The notes beneath the pieces are model-generated. The model was not told the origin of the DNA, made no database searches, and saw only the letters and a program-made list of their open reading frames with translations. From assembly GCA_022447585.1 (NCBI GenBank), contig JAKVAR010000108.1, forward strand, positions 124,001-188,000: a DNA stretch of 64,000 nucleotides, read 5' to 3'. Within the stretch, counting starts at the first letter, position 1; the number at the start of each line of letters is the position of its first letter. Below, piece by piece: positions 61,624 through 64,000 of this stretch. The translations under genes and the position numbers were made by a program. The DNA comes from Crocinitomicaceae bacterium (GTDB lineage: Bacteria; Bacteroidota; Bacteroidia; Flavobacteriales_D; Crocinitomicaceae).

Positions 61624-63516
61624 ATGAAGATGAAAAGTATATTATTGATTATTAATGTTTGCATAACAGGCATTTTATTCGGACAAGAACCGCAAACTGT
61701 TCATAGTATTGTGAAAGAGCGTCAAGAAGCAGAATGGTATGTAACTCAAGCTAGTTTGTGGAAAAAAGAAATTGAAGCTAACCCAAAGAATGCCAATGCT
61801 TGGTATAATTATTATAGTGCTAATAGACAGTTGAGAAATGTTTCTTTCGGGAATAAAGAAAAGGAAATGGAGTATTCAAAAAATTGTAATCAAATTGTAA
61901 AGGATGCTTATCAGGAAGTTCCAGAGTCATTTGAGGCAAATCATATGAAATGGTGGAATGAAGGTTTTGAAACCGGAGAAATTAAGTTCTTGATGAAGGC
62001 GCATGAAATTAATCCCAACGATTCAAGGGCATTTGGTGATCTTATTATTCATTATGAAACTTCGCGACAAATAGAAAAAATGAAAGATATCTCAACCAAA
62101 ATGTTTGAAGCGAACGAATTGCCAAATGCTATTTTAAACTGGGGATATAATGCATTGTCTGAGCTAGAGCAGGGAGCTGTTGTTTTTACAGGTGGAGATA
62201 ATGATACTTATGCAATGTGGATTGTTCAAAATGCTAAGAACTTTAGAACTGATGTGCGAATAGTGAATACTTATTTAATTGCTTTGGATGACTATAGAAA
62301 GAAAATCACCGAAGAGTTGGGGATGCCGGAAATTTCTTATAAACCAGAAGAAGGAGGAAAAGAGAAAATGTTAAAAGCATTTTTAAATAATGAGCAAGGG
62401 ATTCCAATCCACATTGCAATATCAGCTATTCGTGAGTTTGAAAAGGCAGATGTTATGGATGATTTATACTTAACTGGTCTTACTTATCAATATAGTAAAG
62501 AGAGTATCGATAATATAAGTTTAATTCAACGTAATTATGAGAAGAGGTATTTAATTGACTACTTGAAAGAACGTTTCTCTACAAGTATTTCAGATGCTGT
62601 AGCTGATCGTTTTGAACCACTTTATTTACCTTCCATGCTAAAATTGTATAAGCATTATGCTAAGTCGGAAGAAACCACAAAAATGAATTCTTTGGAAAAG
62701 TTAATCATCTCAATTAGTGAGAAGTCTGGTCAGCAAAGTGAAGTATATGATGTTCTGGAAAATTGCACGGGTCAAACAATCGATCGTACGTTTTCGACGA
62801 TGCTTTTGGATATCAGGTCAATCGAAAAAGAATTGGTTGAGCTTTCCTCAAATATTTTCATTTCAAAGTACGAAGTAACTAATGAAAATTATACTCGGTT
62901 TATTAATAATGTGCTAAGATCTCGGGAAGTCGACTTGTATAACCAAATCGTTTATGACTCATCTCAATGGTCCAATTTGAATGATATTGGTGATAACGAC
63001 CCTATGGTTAATATGTATCATTGGCATCCGGCATATGTTGATTACCCTGTCGTCAATATATCTCATGAAGCAGCAAAGGCATATTGTGCTTGGTTAACGC
63101 AACAATATAATAAGCAACGCAAGCGCAATTACGAAGAAGTTTTATTTAGGCTTCCTACTGAAGAGGAGTGGATGAAGGCAGCATCTTCAAATCAATCGGA
63201 TGTTGTTTATGGTTTGCAAGGTGATAAGCTTCAAAATGAAAAAGGATGCTATTTATCTAATTTGAATCCTGAGAAGGAAAATCAATTGGCAGATGGTGGT
63301 TTTTATACAGTCAAAGTTGAATCATATTGTGCGAATGATTTAGGGTTGTTTAATACCATCGGAAATGTTGCTGAAATGATTGATATGCCTGGGGTAGCGA
63401 AAGGTGGTTCCTGGTATAACGACCCGAAAGAAGCAAAGATTAAATCTCAATTGAGATACAAAGGACCTGATCCAGGGATTGGTTTTAGAGTAGTCATGGA
63501 AGTTGTAAAAAAATAA
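61624..63516 (+). CDS. FGE/SUMF-fold protein with N-terminal TPR-like region, lipidless secreted
   Basis: From the ATG at 61624 the product has 630 residues with a signal peptide (MKSILLIINVCITGILFGQ). Residues about 40-190 look helical and TPR-like (NPKNANAWYNYYSANRQL). The middle (about 195-225) has VVFTGGDNDTYAMWIVQ and RTDVRIVNTYLIALDDYR, like the soluble part of DUF2723 membrane glycosyltransferases. The C-terminus (about 405-625) is an FGE-sulfatase-like domain: NIFISKYEVTNENYTRFINN, VVNISHEAAKAYCAWL, RLPTEEEWMKAA, GGSWYND, IGFRVVME. The catalytic cysteines of true FGE are absent, so the fold is likely non-catalytic, like GldJ/GldK. Its stop overlaps the sigma factor start. Confidence 0.8.
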   Translation: MKMKSILLIINVCITGILFGQEPQTVHSIVKERQEAEWYVTQASLWKKEIEANPKNANAWYNYYSANRQLRNVSFGNKEKEMEYSKNCNQIVKDAYQEVPESFEANHMKWWNEGFETGEIKFLMKAHEINPNDSRAFGDLIIHYETSRQIEKMKDISTKMFEANELPNAILNWGYNALSELEQGAVVFTGGDNDTYAMWIVQNAKNFRTDVRIVNTYLIALDDYRKKITEELGMPEISYKPEEGGKEKMLKAFLNNEQGIPIHIAISAIREFEKADVMDDLYLTGLTYQYSKESIDNISLIQRNYEKRYLIDYLKERFSTSISDAVADRFEPLYLPSMLKLYKHYAKSEETTKMNSLEKLIISISEKSGQQSEVYDVLENCTGQTIDRTFSTMLLDIRSIEKELVELSSNIFISKYEVTNENYTRFINNVLRSREVDLYNQIVYDSSQWSNLNDIGDNDPMVNMYHWHPAYVDYPVVNISHEAAKAYCAWLTQQYNKQRKRNYEEVLFRLPTEEEWMKAASSNQSDVVYGLQGDKLQNEKGCYLSNLNPEKENQLADGGFYTVKVESYCANDLGLFNTIGNVAEMIDMPGVAKGGSWYNDPKEAKIKSQLRYKGPDPGIGFRVVMEVVKK

Positions 63517-64000
63517 TGAATATCCTTAGAAAGGACATCTCAAAATTCTCTGACGAGCAACTCATGGATTTGCTCTCTTCGAAACGTTCAAATGAAGCGC
63601 TAACGGAGTTGCATAAACGTTATGCTAATAAGGTACTTGGTTTTTTTATCCGTATGTTTAGGGGGGATGTGAACAAGGCTCAAGATTTTGTACAAGACTT
63701 ATTCATTAAGATTTTGACTAAGCACAATCAGTTTGACTCAAAAAAGAAGTTTTATACTTGGATGTTTACTATAGCTTCTAATATGTGTAAATCGGATTTC
63801 AGAAAGCCGAAAAAAAATGCTATTTCAAATGATTGTTTTGAATTGAGTGACTTGGCTCAGTGGAATGAAAATGGTATTGATAAAGAGTTGTTTAGGAAAG
63901 GTTTGAGACAAGCGATAGAGTCTTTGACAGAGAATCACAAGGAAACTTTTTTCTTAAGATTCATACAAGAGTTATCAGTAAAGGATATTGCAGAAATTAC
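63516..64000 (+). CDS. ECF-type RNA polymerase sigma factor, partial (runs off the window)
   Basis: Starting at the ATG 63516-63518, overlapping the previous stop by one base, 161 codons are visible before the window ends. Region 2 shows LHKRYANKVLGFFIRMF, DFVQDLFIKILTKHNQFD and FYTWMFTIASNMCKSDFRK. Region 4 begins with LRQAIESLTENHKETFFLRFIQELSVKDIAEIT. These are the hallmarks of sigma-70 family ECF factors. The C-terminal end of region 4 is outside the window. The coupling suggests the FGE-like protein and the sigma factor belong to one regulatory unit, perhaps with an anti-sigma gene beyond the edge. Confidence 0.9.
   Translation, partial: MNILRKDISKFSDEQLMDLLSSKRSNEALTELHKRYANKVLGFFIRMFRGDVNKAQDFVQDLFIKILTKHNQFDSKKKFYTWMFTIASNMCKSDFRKPKKNAISNDCFELSDLAQWNENGIDKELFRKGLRQAIESLTENHKETFFLRFIQELSVKDIAEI

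Noticed and set aside
1..64000. tRNA/rRNA genes, CRISPR arrays, insertion sequences, phage genes
   Set aside because: Reading all gaps gave no cloverleaf-like sequence, spaced direct repeats, transposase or phage structural motif. A covariance-model scan would be decisive.

Overview
The window is a gene-dense, AT-rich chromosomal segment of a Bacteroidota bacterium, most likely of the order Flavobacteriales. Supporting signs are a type IX secretion C-terminal sorting domain, a TonB receptor paired with a DUF4249 lipoprotein, DUF4293, DUF4783-like and MuiA-type proteins, Bacteroidota-type ABC-F and IspH proteins, and repeated -7 boxes of the form TAnnTTTG. Narrower placement (for example Crocinitomicaceae) is a guess. 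I see no tRNA, rRNA, CRISPR array, insertion sequence or prophage. It reads as a core chromosome with a few accessory patches.

Layout: 1-1.6 kb holds the end of a phosphohexomutase gene and aroC. A 575-base gap with protein-like relics follows (1.6-2.15 kb), then an accessory-looking trio: an LCAT-like lipase, a SLATT two-helix membrane protein and a small HExxH protein (2.15-4.2 kb). DUF4293 and an ABC-F ATPase follow. From 6.6 to 30.6 kb nearly everything is on the minus strand: sulfurtransferase/thioredoxin pair, M1 peptidase, a large T9SS cargo protein, a TlpA-like protein, an unusual FtsX/ABC pair, miaA, mltF, ACP phosphodiesterase, a tight ispH / receiver-cyclase-HD / cobalamin adenosyltransferase operon, a MuiA-like protein, a secreted unknown, glmM and ribH. 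recF and a DUF721 gene point the other way at 30.7-32.2 kb.

The region 32.2-43.2 kb (minus) holds DUF4249 plus TonB receptor, SulP transporter, YdcF, folE, a PTPS-family gene, a CarH/LitR-type MerR-B12 regulator, an MFS exporter and an ABC exporter. Here I find three copies of one inverted repeat, TTGTTTAA-N16-TTAAACAA (one copy with a single mismatch). They lie before the MerR-B12 gene, before the PTPS/folE operon and before the TonB receptor. This looks like a small B12- and possibly light-responsive regulon, with the adenosyltransferase at 21 kb able to supply the cofactor.

From 43 to 50 kb are small unknowns, RNA-modification enzymes (SPOUT, TruC), a threonine aldolase and short operons. 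From 50.3 to 55.2 kb a plus-strand operon with start/stop overlaps encodes envelope-glycan functions (deacetylase-like, FemAB/GNAT-like, SDR, CapD-type dehydratase, thioesterase). The last part holds MORN-repeat proteins, MscS, TatA, a glycosyltransferase fused to MORN repeats, and an FGE-like protein overlapping an ECF sigma factor gene that runs off the window.

The points most worth following are the shared operator triad, the lipase-SLATT pair, the receiver-adenylate cyclase-HD fusion, and a miaA reading frame with no ATG, GTG or TTG start.
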